NCBI GenBank assembly: GCA_947646735.1
Contig: CANTFK010000994.1
Span: 620,001-684,000 of the forward strand
Length of the DNA stretch: 64,000 bases
Direction: 5' to 3'
DNA from: Peronospora farinosa
Lineage: Eukaryota > Oomycota > Peronosporomycetes > Peronosporales > Peronosporaceae
Part shown: positions 10,844-20,818 of the stretch, piece after piece
How positions within the stretch are numbered: the first letter of the stretch is position 1
Layout of the letters: each line of letters begins with the position of its first letter
Program-made: the position numbers and the translations under genes
Notes under the pieces: model-generated
The model's database searches: none
What the model saw: the letters and a program-made list of their open reading frames with translations, nothing else
What the model was told of the DNA's origin: nothing

Positions 10844-13800
10844 AAAGGTCCCTAGTTCGCATACTTATATTGCTGCTCTAAGCCTACCGCATTCTTCGAC
10901 TACATATTGCACATTACTGATCGTATAGTCGCGCATTAATAAATGTCACGTCGCGCATTAGTAATCGTCTTTTCGTGCATATTGGTTACCGCTTTCTGGC
11001 CGAGGCGCTTCTTGACAACATCGGTTGCCAATGGAGTACCCGCCCCCCCCCCTCGAGCCCTTCGTCCATAATTCTGCACATCTGCAAGGGCGCGCTTTTA
11101 CAGCAGAATAGTAGCAATCCTTCTTGTCCTTAGGACACAATTTGGCATCCTGACCAATCAATTTATTTTAATTATTTAAGGGGGGGGGGGGTGGCAAGCA
11201 AAAAGGTGGGGGATGATTTAGCGCCTTCTAATTATAGATTATATAACTAATATAATACAGTAGTTACTCCAAATAAAATCTCAAATAAATACGCAATTGG
11301 TAAGTAAAATACATTTATATATTAGTAGTAAAAACACAAATTGTATGACTACCACAATGGTAGAATACTCCATGGCAAGTTCAGGTGACGACTTGTGTAC
11401 CGACGCCTTACTATACATTATCTCACTTATCACTGGGAATCTTACATGATGTCATAAGCCTGTCACAAGAAATTAATAGCTAAGAATAAATCCATATATT
11501 TTAGTGTTCTGATAAATAGTAGTCGCGTAATATATTTACGGCTAGAGTTTAATACCTCCTTCTAAACATGAAATACGAGTTTCTTATATAGTACTATTCA
11601 TACAGCATATATGAATATCATTTTCAGAATTTTACCCTGGTAGACTGCTTTTTATTCCGAGCGGGCATTTAGTGCGCGACCATCATCGCAACTCTGCAGC
11701 AACCTTAATACATGTTGTTGCAACTTCTCTATTCGTCCGAGATTCACCCATGAGGTCGTGCGTTTATTAAAGGCCACGCTGCGTGTGGTACGCAAGCACT
11801 GCACCCGTCACTTTGATATGGAGAGGTCGAAGAATTAAATTTTGCACGTTAGCCTGCCAAGAGGTCGGGAATACCCGGTGTCCCAAGGGTGTCAAAAAGT
11901 CGTACACGAGCGGGAATCACCGCTGGATGCTATATGGTATGAGAGGGAGGAAGAAGGAGTGATTGATTGATTTTATTTGTTTATTACAATAGTATGCGAT
12001 CGTAGAGGTTATTAATTGTGATGAAGATGTGTAATATATTACGAGGGAGATATATTACACATCTATTATGGGGGGAATAGATTACACATTTTCATCACGA
12101 TTGATCGAATAATGGCTTATTTGTATAAAGCTTTGCATCATTGATCGCACAAGCCACGATACATGTATCATACTTTGTGCAGCCATGCCGTGACGATGCG
12201 GTCGTTTACTTACCAAAAGTCTTGATGGGGTGGACGGCAATTGAATCTTGTGAAACTTCACGTGGCCTTTGTACTTAACGCCGAATGTTTCGCTCGCTAA
12301 CGACAGTGATCCGCTTGTATAAAATGCTGTATTAGACCAGATTAATACAATAATTCCTGGTAACGCTAGTGACTTACTCTCCCGCGCCCCTCTCATGCGC
12401 TTGCACACTTCGCACAATTTTTCGTAAAAGAGAGTGAACAAAACTGAAAAGCAACTGGACGCCGCGAACGAGATCGACGGACTTTCAACGTCTTGGACGC
12501 TCTCTGGACCTTTTGCTGACACTTTTTTCCTGCAAGGTCTGGACTGGAGTCTGATCTCTCCTTGGTGGCCTCACTCTAACCGGTTGTAGCACAAAGAGAC
12601 TAAGGCGTGCGAGTCTTGCAGGTTCCAAGTTGCTGCTTGGCTGCTTCGGCGTTCGCTACAAACGTTAAGCTAGCGACTATTTGAAACGGTAGGCTCGGCT
12701 CATAACGCTTACAAACGCGGAGCATAAGAAGTGGCCGCTCTATTGCCTCGATGGTAGCCATGTACGTTCATGCTTTGCACAAAACTAATGGATACGTTTG
12801 ACTCCTTCTTCCTTTGCGCAGCCGCATCAAGCAGGCACCGCGCTATACACAAATTTTTCGAGAATGTTCCGACACTCAAGACCTCGGCCGAAGCCGTTGC
12901 CCACGCAACTATGCTGCTCTTATTGACTCACGTTGGTAGTTGGAGGTATACACTAGTAACGAAAAATTTGCATATGCTGTAAGAGGAGCCCATATCACGG
13001 CTGACCAAATTACTGTTAGAATGTCTGTAAAATGGCCTATTCTTAGGCGTGAGGATGATCACTGCAAGGTGCAACTACCGGTACAGACTGATTTGCAGCC
13101 GTCGGATTCTGAACAGAGCAGAGCGGTTGTAAACTTACAGTGCCACCTTCTTTGCCTTTTGTATAAGACAATCTACAACACATTTTAATCCAAATTTCAG
13201 ACAGCTCACCAGATTTCTGGCCTGATTCATGTCAGCGGCTGCACTTACAAGGGGATCCTCCCAAGTGTCGCCACTTCAAGTACAACCAGCATTTTGCAAC
13301 TCCGCTTATTGGAGAAGCCCGTCACCGTTAACAAAAATTCGCTGCCTCTATTGACCGTCCGATGGCAGAGATGGCTCCGGGTCTGACCACTAAGATGGCT
13401 TCCTTTGTGTGCGACACGCAAAGCCCGTATGAACTGATACCTTCTGCAAAAAGCAGATATGGCTTGCGGTGATGGGCAGCGATCCTATTCCTTGAAGTGG
13501 GCACCTGTCTTCGCTGTCCCTCGTGACCTCTTTTGTTAAATTCTTGCACCGTATTTTGCAAATTTGCTGCATGTGGTAGAAACATGCGCGCACATCTTTC
13601 TGTGGACATACCAAATCCAAGTGAAACCATATTCGTGGCAGAAGAGCGACAAATTAGATAATCGGTTTTCACAGGGACTAGGTTTTCTTTCCTCGAAGAG
13701 CGACAGCAGGGGCGAGTCTAGGGGAAGGTAAACCGTCTACCCGCGTGGTTTTGCAATTCTTACCGACCATAGCTACTTTTGCGGGGAGGACAACGGAGCT

Positions 13801-13880
13801 CGGCAGTCCCACAGAGAGCTCAAGCAAGGCCAGCCAATTCCCCCTACACCCCTTCTTTTTCCTCACTCTAGTCTGTTATT
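10844..13880. other. Non-coding or undecided stretch before the gene island
   Basis: AT-rich, with a poly-C run near 11042-11052, a poly-G run near 11180-11191 and a strong inverted repeat at 12025-12064. Two minus-strand open frames, 12082-12522 (146 codons, no ATG at its start, a possible 51-nt intron inside) and 13328-13672 (114 codons), resemble no family I know and lack supporting context. They could be remnants or chance. The last few hundred bases should hold the myosin promoter. Confidence 0.5.
12025..12064. repeat. 14-bp perfect inverted repeat with a third imperfect copy
   Basis: AGATGTGTAATATA at 12025-12038 is exactly complementary to 12051-12064, with a 12-nt loop. A longer version, GTGATGAAGATGTGTAAT starting near 12018, is nearly complementary to ATTACACATTTTCATCAC near 12081-12098, so three related arms lie within 80 bases. 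It might be a hairpin at a transcript end or the end of a small inverted-repeat element. Confidence 0.6.
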
Positions 13881-16800
13881 ATGGAAGACCAACAAACGAA
13901 GGTACGCCTCTCATCATGGCTTCCACTTTTATCAGTCAACCTCCCCCTGTCGCTTTAAGTGAATATTATGCTAATGACCCTCCCCTCTCTCTCTCTTTCC
14001 CCTCTTCTGCAACCACTAGATTTATGTACCGGATACGGGCGTGAGCTGGGTAGAGGCCTCTATCACTAAGGGCCACGTTGTAAGCGAGACCACTGTCGAG
14101 GTGATGATCGAAGGCGACTTGACTGAAGAATGCGCCGAGAAGCAGCCTGAGGCTGGTTTAATCCGTAAAATCGACGTACGTTTTGTGTAATCATCTGTTA
14201 CTTTGAAATGTACCCATTTGTACTTATATATTTTGTTTACAATATGGTTTTTTTTGAGTATAGAAATCTACAATGTTACTACAAAATACACTTGTATCTG
14301 AAGACGGATGTGCTGATATGGTGAGCCTTAATTACCTCCACGAACCAGCCATTCTATTCAATTTGAAGCATCGTTTCCTGAGACAAATCCCCTATACCTA
14401 CACTGGTGCTATTTGTATTGCCGTTAATCCTGTACGTTTTCTATCCCATTTGTTGTAACTGTTTTTTGGTCGTGTGAGTCCTACCCCTACTAATATGTGA
14501 CACCTTGTCCCTTCTTTTTTCTTCCAGTATTCCTGGCTCAATATCTATACGAAAGAACTTCAAGAACAATATCTCGACCGTGATCGGAATGAATTACCAC
14601 CACATGTTTACGCCACAAGTGCCGGAGCTTTTCAACATATGCGTTTATTTGAAGAAGATCAAAGTATTCTCGTAAGTGGTGAATCTGGCGCGGGAAAAAC
14701 TGAAACAACCAAGATTTTAATGTCTCACTTGGCATCAGCTGGTAGTCAATCCACTTCGGATGCACAAGTAAAAGAAGCAAGCATTATTGATCGTGTATTG
14801 GATGCAAATCCACTGATGGAATCTTTTGGTAATGCCAAGACATCACGTAACGACAATTCGAGTCGGTTTGGCAAATATTCGGAGCTTCAGTTTGATACCC
14901 TGGGACAGCTCATTGGGGCACGTTCCCGCACGTATTTACTTGAAAAGTCACGGGTGTCACTGCAAGGATTAGGTGAACGTAATTACCATATTTTCTACCA
15001 ATTACTAGCTGCTCCTACGGATGTGACGACGGAAGTTAAGGTTACGAACATGGAAGCCAAGGATTTTCCATTTATCAAGCCACATGAGGAAGATGTAACC
15101 AATGGAATTGATGTTAGTGCTGGTATGAAAGATGCTGAGCGTTTCCAGCAGACAGTGTCGTGTTTGGAGACCATGGGTGTGTCACAAGAGGATCAAATGA
15201 GTATTTTTAAGATTGTAGCAGCTATTTTGCACTTGTCCCGATTGCAATTCGAGCCGACACCTGATAATGATGATGCATCTCAATTGACAAGCACACCGGA
15301 GAACCAGCATGCAATTGAGCTCGTGTCGCAATTACTGGAACTTGATGACAATCAGTTGCATATTGCGCTCTGTACGCGTGAGATGACGGCCGTCATGGAA
15401 ACGTACGAGGTGCCACTGAATGTTTCACAAGCAGATGGAGCACGTACTGCTCTAGGCGTTGCTCTGTACTCGCACATGTTTTCGTGGCTGATTCACCGCG
15501 TAAACATGTCAACAAGTGCTTCGCACGCAGATGTGGCGCACAATATTTGCATCCTTGATATTTTTGGCTTTGAGATTTTTGAGAAGAACTCGTTTGAACA
15601 ATTGTGTATCAACTACGCCAATGAAAAACTTCAGCAGAAGTTCACACAGGATGTGTTTAAGTCAATCCAGCAGGAATACGAGGACGAGGGCATTCCCTGG
15701 ACTCGTATTGAGTTTGCTGACAATGTCAACGTCTTATCACTGCTTGAAGGTCGTTTTGGTGTGCTGTCGTTGCTGAATGAAGAGTGTATGCGCCCAAAGG
15801 GTAGCGATGCTGCGTTTGCTAACAAGCTGAAGGCACACTATAGCGACAACGATCGTTTCGAGTGCCCGCGTTTCGCACGCGATGCTTTCGTCATCAAGCA
15901 CTATGCCGGTCCCGTTCAGTACGACACGAACGGCTTCCTGATCAAGAATACGGATGCACTGCAGAACGACCTTATTCTTCTTATTAAGAAGTCGAAGGCA
16001 CCGTTCCTCAAGAAGCTGTTCCCTGATGAGCATGTGGGCGATGCAATGACCGGTATTCCGGGAACAAATGCGGCATTACGTGGACGGGGTCCTGGTCTCA
16101 AGCGTAAAAACTCGATTGTGGCCGACACGGTTGGCACTCAGTTTAAGAGCCAGCTGAATGGTCTTATGGAGGACATCCGTCGTACTAATGTGCACTACAT
16201 TCGTTGCATTAAGCCCAACGGCAAAAAGAGCTCGCAGGTTTTCAACAAACTGCGTGTGACGGAGCAGTTGCAGTGTGCTGGTGTCGTGGAGGCCGTCCGT
16301 ATTAGTCGAATGGCGTACCCCAACCGTGTGCAACAGACGATGTTCCTCGAACGTTTTCGCGGCGTGGCTTCTACGACGACAATCGACGGTGAGACCTCTG
16401 CGCTTTCCGTGCTCACCGCTACAGCGGACGAGAACCCAACCGATGGGGCCAAGACGGCTGCCGCCGTTCGCGAGCTGCTTGTGAACCACTTGATGCCGGG
16501 CAAGGAAAACGAGTACCAGGTTGGTAAAACACGAGTGTTCTTCCGACAGGGTGCCCTCGAGGCTCTCGAGGAATTGCGCACGCGCAGGTTCAACTCCGCC
16601 GCTGTCGTATTGCAGCGATACGCCCAGAAGTGGATGGCCATGGCGATGTTCCAAAGAGTGAAAGAGGCAGCTGTTGTGGCCCAAAAGGTGTACCGTGGCC
16701 ACCGTGCTGCAGTTCAGTACAAGAAGCAGCGCAAGGCTGCTGTCAGTGTGCAGAAGTATGTTCGTCGGCATCGTGCACAGCAGCTACTGGTGCGCATGCG

Positions 16801-18574
16801 CGAGGTGTACCGTGCTACGCAGATTCAGAATGTTTGCAAGATGTTTGTTTCTCGTCGTAAGTACCTGGTGAAGGTGAAGGCGATTCGCACGATGCAAAGC
16901 GTTGTGCGTATGTATTTGGCTACCAAGGCATTCTCAGTTCTGCAAAAGCAGGCGAAGGAAGACGCAAAATTGGAGAACCAGATCCAGTTGCTGAAGAAGC
17001 GTCTACAGCAGGAGCGTGAAGCGCGTATTGAGTTGGAGCAGCAGGCGCAATATGGCAGTCGTGCTTCCGTCCACATGCGTAGCGAGGAAGCCCTTGAGGA
17101 TGCTGACCTGGTGATTGACCAGCTTCGTCGTGAAAATGCCTCACTTAAGGAGGCCAACACGAACTTAAAAGCATTTGGAGTGCAGCTTCGCAAGGAGAAG
17201 GAAGTGATGGAGCGTGGTGCTTATGTGAACGGTGCATCCTTTGCTGCCGCCAACCAGCGTGCGATGAAGCTGCAAGACGAAAATGAGGCGCTGAAGAGCG
17301 AGCTAGCGCGTTACAAGACGGGTCACCGCAATTTGAAGGCCCAGCACGCAGGTGTGATGGAGAAGATCACGCTAATGCAAGGATCTTTGAGCGAGGCGCT
17401 GAATGAGCGTCAGGCACTGCGTCATACTGTGGATCACTTGAAGCAGCACACGGAGCACTTGCAGGGCGAGAACATGGCGTTGGCTAAGGCCAATGCACGC
17501 CTTCGTCTGATCCTTCGTCAGGACCCGGAGTTGAGCCGTAAGCACCGCGAAGAGGTTCCTCGCTTGACAAAGCTGGCGTTGTCTTCGAAGCAGTCGCAGC
17601 CTAAGGTATCAATTAGCAAGACGATTGCCGTTCCGTCCAAGGCCATTGAACTCTCGGAGCCTGATGTGAGCGCGCGCGTGTCATTGTCAACACCGCAGCC
17701 GCCTGCTCCTCCCATGGAGTCTAGTTTGGCTTCTAGCCAGCCACAGACTACTCCGATTAAGCGCGCCAACTCACTGTCTACTAAAAAATTATTCCAAGAG
17801 AGCTCCAAGTCATCGCGTAAGGTGAACATTCGTGAAATCTCGACCGCTGGCCCGGAAGAGGAACCTGCTATTATTGTATCGCCTACGGCTGAGGTGATTG
17901 GCGAGCGTCTTTCGTTTGCGGAGGTAATTAAGGGCCGGGATCGTCGTTCGTCGTCGATGTCCAGCACGGGTTCATCTTCTGGTACCCCTGCCGCAAATGC
18001 CTGTGTTGGTGCGCCTTCCAAAAGCACGGGCATTCGCCAGCCTACGGGTGAGGACGGTCCTCTCGAAGCACCAGGCAAGGTTATGGGAATTGTCGTAGAG
18101 GGTGAACCTGAGGACAGTAGCGATCGCGTGAGCTTTAGTGTGACACTGGGAGTGGACTTACTGGAGGATGCAAAGCAGCAGCAACAGCGTGTGTCAATTA
18201 CGGGTATGGCGCCTGCAACGAAACAGGCAAACATGAACGGCACAGGCAAGTCGAAGGGTCGCTCCCGTCGAAGCTCATTCGACCGCTCCGAGTCTTCGAA
18301 CAACGGCGAGAACAGACGCAACTCTTGTCTGCGGCAGTCGATAACAGGTAACGTCGAAAACGGCCGCACCCGTCGTGGCTCGTATGACCGCACCGAAAAC
18401 GGTGGCAGTGATGCCATGAGGAATTCCTCGCTTCGGCAGTCGCTCACGGGTGGCAATCGCGGCCGTGCTCGCCGTGGGTCATACGATCGCAACACTAGTT
18501 ACAAGAGTCGCCAAACTAGCGATACAGTGAGCAACTCGAGTACCGGCAGCGGTGGTAAGCGCATTGAGCTTTAA
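13881..18574 (+). CDS. Unconventional myosin heavy chain
   Basis: Actin-based motor. Four exons fit GT-AG sites in phase: 13881-13901, 14020-14175, 14264-14431 and 14528-18574, giving about 1463 residues. The start MEDQQTK is a small first exon; exon 2 encodes an SH3-like N-terminal region (VSWVEASITKGHVV). The motor has the P-loop GESGAGKTE (~166), switch II DIFGFEIF (~459) and the actin-interface region ending ~795. About six IQ motifs (~805-915) should bind calmodulin-type light chains. A coiled coil (~925-1110) follows. The tail is long, Ser/Thr-rich and basic, with repeated RR.S.DR and LRQS units near 1355-1445. I see no globular cargo domain. The exact myosin class cannot be given without a tree. 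It runs tail-to-tail with cactin. Confidence 0.95.
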
Positions 18575-18919
18575 GCCACAACACGACGGACGGACAGACA
18601 CACAGCGAGCTGAGCTGACGTACATACTGATAATGACGGCGGTGAGCAAAGCAAGGTGCTAGTGCGTGGTATATATTTGTCCATAAGCGGGTCGACGACG
18701 CGACTGTATTGAATGAAAGAGGAAAGAAATACTTCCGAAGTGGTTAGCTACATGAACATCGTAATCATTATCAACAAAGTACAAAATGATTCACAGGGCA
18801 CATTTTCAGATCAAACCAACCTCCATTCAACACATACGTAGTTTAGTCTTGATAATTGAGTAGCCGCATTGCATCACCATGACAACCAAGAAGGTTGATA
18901 CGACAACTTCCAGACCCTT
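18575..18919. other. Shared 3' region of convergent myosin and cactin genes
   Basis: 345 bases between two convergent stop codons. No open frame or RNA gene is apparent. It should contain both polyadenylation regions. Confidence 0.6.
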
Positions 18920-20626
18920 CTACCGACGATACCTGTGGCGTTTGAAGTTGAAATAAAGGTGCAAGATTCCACGCTCGAATACGCTCTTGAACCCGCGTTT
19001 AGCAGAGTGTTCCCACTCGCGGTTAACGATCTTGAATGCGATGTCTTGGTACGGTGGTCCTGCGGAAAAGCGAATAATGCAGAACTCATCCGAGTTGGCC
19101 TTCTCCAAGAAGAAGCGTGGGGCCGTGTGCTTGTCGATGAGGTCGGGGTAAAAGAGGTTGAACTTGTAGCCCTGTACGACCTTCGGTGGAGGATTGTCGT
19201 GGTCATAGTGCGTCTGGTTGTACTTGTTCCAGTCGTAGCCGGTCTTGACACGATTGAAGTAGCGCGGCTTGCGTGGCTGGTACTTTTCACTCCAGCGTGG
19301 AGCTGCTTTCGAGTCAGCAAGTACTACCTCTTCAGAGGCATCAAGTCGCTCTTCTTCTTCGTCAAGACCCTTACGAGCAAATGATTTCTCCATCTCAACC
19401 GCCTCACGTCCAGCATCACATCCATTTTCATCCACAAGACCGTGCATCTCGTGTTCAGGAACACGAGCGGCTGCTTCCTCAGCCGCGCGTCTTTCGTGCT
19501 CTTCCATAAGGTCTGCCAATTTCTCAAGCATTTCTTCATGCAATTGCGTGAGTCGTGCACGAGCTTGATACACTTGAACTTGCTGTGCCACTTCTTCCCA
19601 AAAGTCTACATCCACTCCTGTTGCTCCTTTTGATACACTAGCAATTGTCTCTTTGACTTGATCGTGTAATTCCTGCAATCCATCGGTAGTTTTCCCCTCT
19701 AGCATTCCTGTAATTGTTTCATTTACAGCATCATGAATTGCTCCTCTCTCGGCTCGTCCTTCACTCTGCAACCGTTTTAACCGTCGAATTCGATCATTAC
19801 ACACAAGTGTCATTAATTGCCAAAATTCAGCATTATGTCCTCCATTTCCACTTTCTTCCAATTCTTGATACATCTGCACATCCTCCTGTAATCCCACTAA
19901 CTCTTCCAGCGATAAAACCTCTAGAATAGCATAAGGTCGACGATGTTCGACTCGAATGTGCCCAATTTCTTTTTTGAAAAACTCATCCTTTTCGTCCTTG
20001 TCGTCTGTTTTTGCCGATACCAGTAGCAAATTTTTCGCCAGTAAATCTACCGGTTTTTCACGGTTTGCCCGAATCCGTAACTGGCTTCGAACTTTGGTCT
20101 GTTTTAAGTGAAATTCTTCTTCTTTTTGTTGCCAATCGTCATATTGTTCGGCATCTTTTAACCGTAATTCTTCGCTCTGAAGACGTTCCAATTCTTCCTT
20201 TTCGGCTTCACGTTCATCACGACGTTTCCGAGCTTTACGAATCTCATCGATACGTCGAATTTGAGCCTTTTTGATTTCTTTCTCCGATGGAGGTTTATTA
20301 GTGCCTTGAGCCTCGTACTTTTTACCCCATACAAATGGTTGGCTGAGACTCGAGTCTCCAAATGGGTTCGTTTCGTCCGAATAGCCCAAACTTGCCAGCA
20401 TTTTTGCGGATTTTTTACGTGATTTACGCTCTGCACGAACTTCAGAGTCACTGTCCGAGTTGGAGTAATTACGGTTGCGCTTGGTGTGCTTTTTCTTGCT
20501 CTTGGGATGCTTGCGACGCGAGCTCAGATCGGGCTCGGAACGACCCATTTTTAAAGAGGTTTTGAGGACTTTGTCAGTGGAACGACATTGGTGCGACATG
20601 ATAGGTGCTTCGGTACATGTTCTCAT
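18920..20626 (-). CDS. CACTIN: Cactin (spliceosome-associated protein)
   Basis: Single-exon frame of 568 codons starting at an ATG (MRTCTEAPIMSHQ). The N-terminus is lysine/arginine/serine-rich (~25-80). A long charged helical middle follows (~100-400), as in the cactin mid domain. The last ~120 residues are the conserved C-terminal domain: EKYQPRKPRYFNRV, GYDWNKYNQTHYDHDNPPPK, GYKFNLFYPDLID, then FSAGPPYQDIAFKI, ending in FKRHRYRR. Known cactins act in the nucleus in pre-mRNA splicing; in animals they also touch NF-kB/IkB signalling, which does not apply here. It is shorter than the human protein, mostly at the N-terminus. It faces the ATG1-like gene across ~190 bases. Confidence 0.95.
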   Translation of the reverse strand: MRTCTEAPIMSHQCRSTDKVLKTSLKMGRSEPDLSSRRKHPKSKKKHTKRNRNYSNSDSDSEVRAERKSRKKSAKMLASLGYSDETNPFGDSSLSQPFVWGKKYEAQGTNKPPSEKEIKKAQIRRIDEIRKARKRRDEREAEKEELERLQSEELRLKDAEQYDDWQQKEEEFHLKQTKVRSQLRIRANREKPVDLLAKNLLLVSAKTDDKDEKDEFFKKEIGHIRVEHRRPYAILEVLSLEELVGLQEDVQMYQELEESGNGGHNAEFWQLMTLVCNDRIRRLKRLQSEGRAERGAIHDAVNETITGMLEGKTTDGLQELHDQVKETIASVSKGATGVDVDFWEEVAQQVQVYQARARLTQLHEEMLEKLADLMEEHERRAAEEAAARVPEHEMHGLVDENGCDAGREAVEMEKSFARKGLDEEEERLDASEEVVLADSKAAPRWSEKYQPRKPRYFNRVKTGYDWNKYNQTHYDHDNPPPKVVQGYKFNLFYPDLIDKHTAPRFFLEKANSDEFCIIRFSAGPPYQDIAFKIVNREWEHSAKRGFKSVFERGILHLYFNFKRHRYRR

Positions 20627-20818
20627 GTTGTACCAGTATTTATACGTAGTACGAGTCTTTGTATCGATAGCGTCCCCTTTCCTATTTTAAAGATAGAGCT
20701 CACTCCTATTCTACTTCAGAATACTATATATAAATATGAAAACAAATAGCAAAATCGGTATCCCCCAGCCTTTTTCTTTTGCAACTTCATAGCCCATTTA
20801 CTTTGCTGTATATATTCG

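Noticed and set aside
12082..12522. 146-codon minus-strand frame considered as a gene
   Set aside because: No ATG at its start, no recognisable domain, and the possible intron is not decisive. Kept only as a note in the intergenic entry.
13328..13672. Two overlapping minus-strand frames before the myosin gene
   Set aside because: No family features, no splice-consistent model; likely chance or remnant.
16076..16771. 231-codon minus-strand frame within the myosin motor
   Set aside because: Antisense shadow of a strongly conserved motor region.
17518..18495. 325-codon minus-strand frame within the myosin tail
   Set aside because: Shadow of the Ser/Arg-rich myosin coding strand; no independent support.
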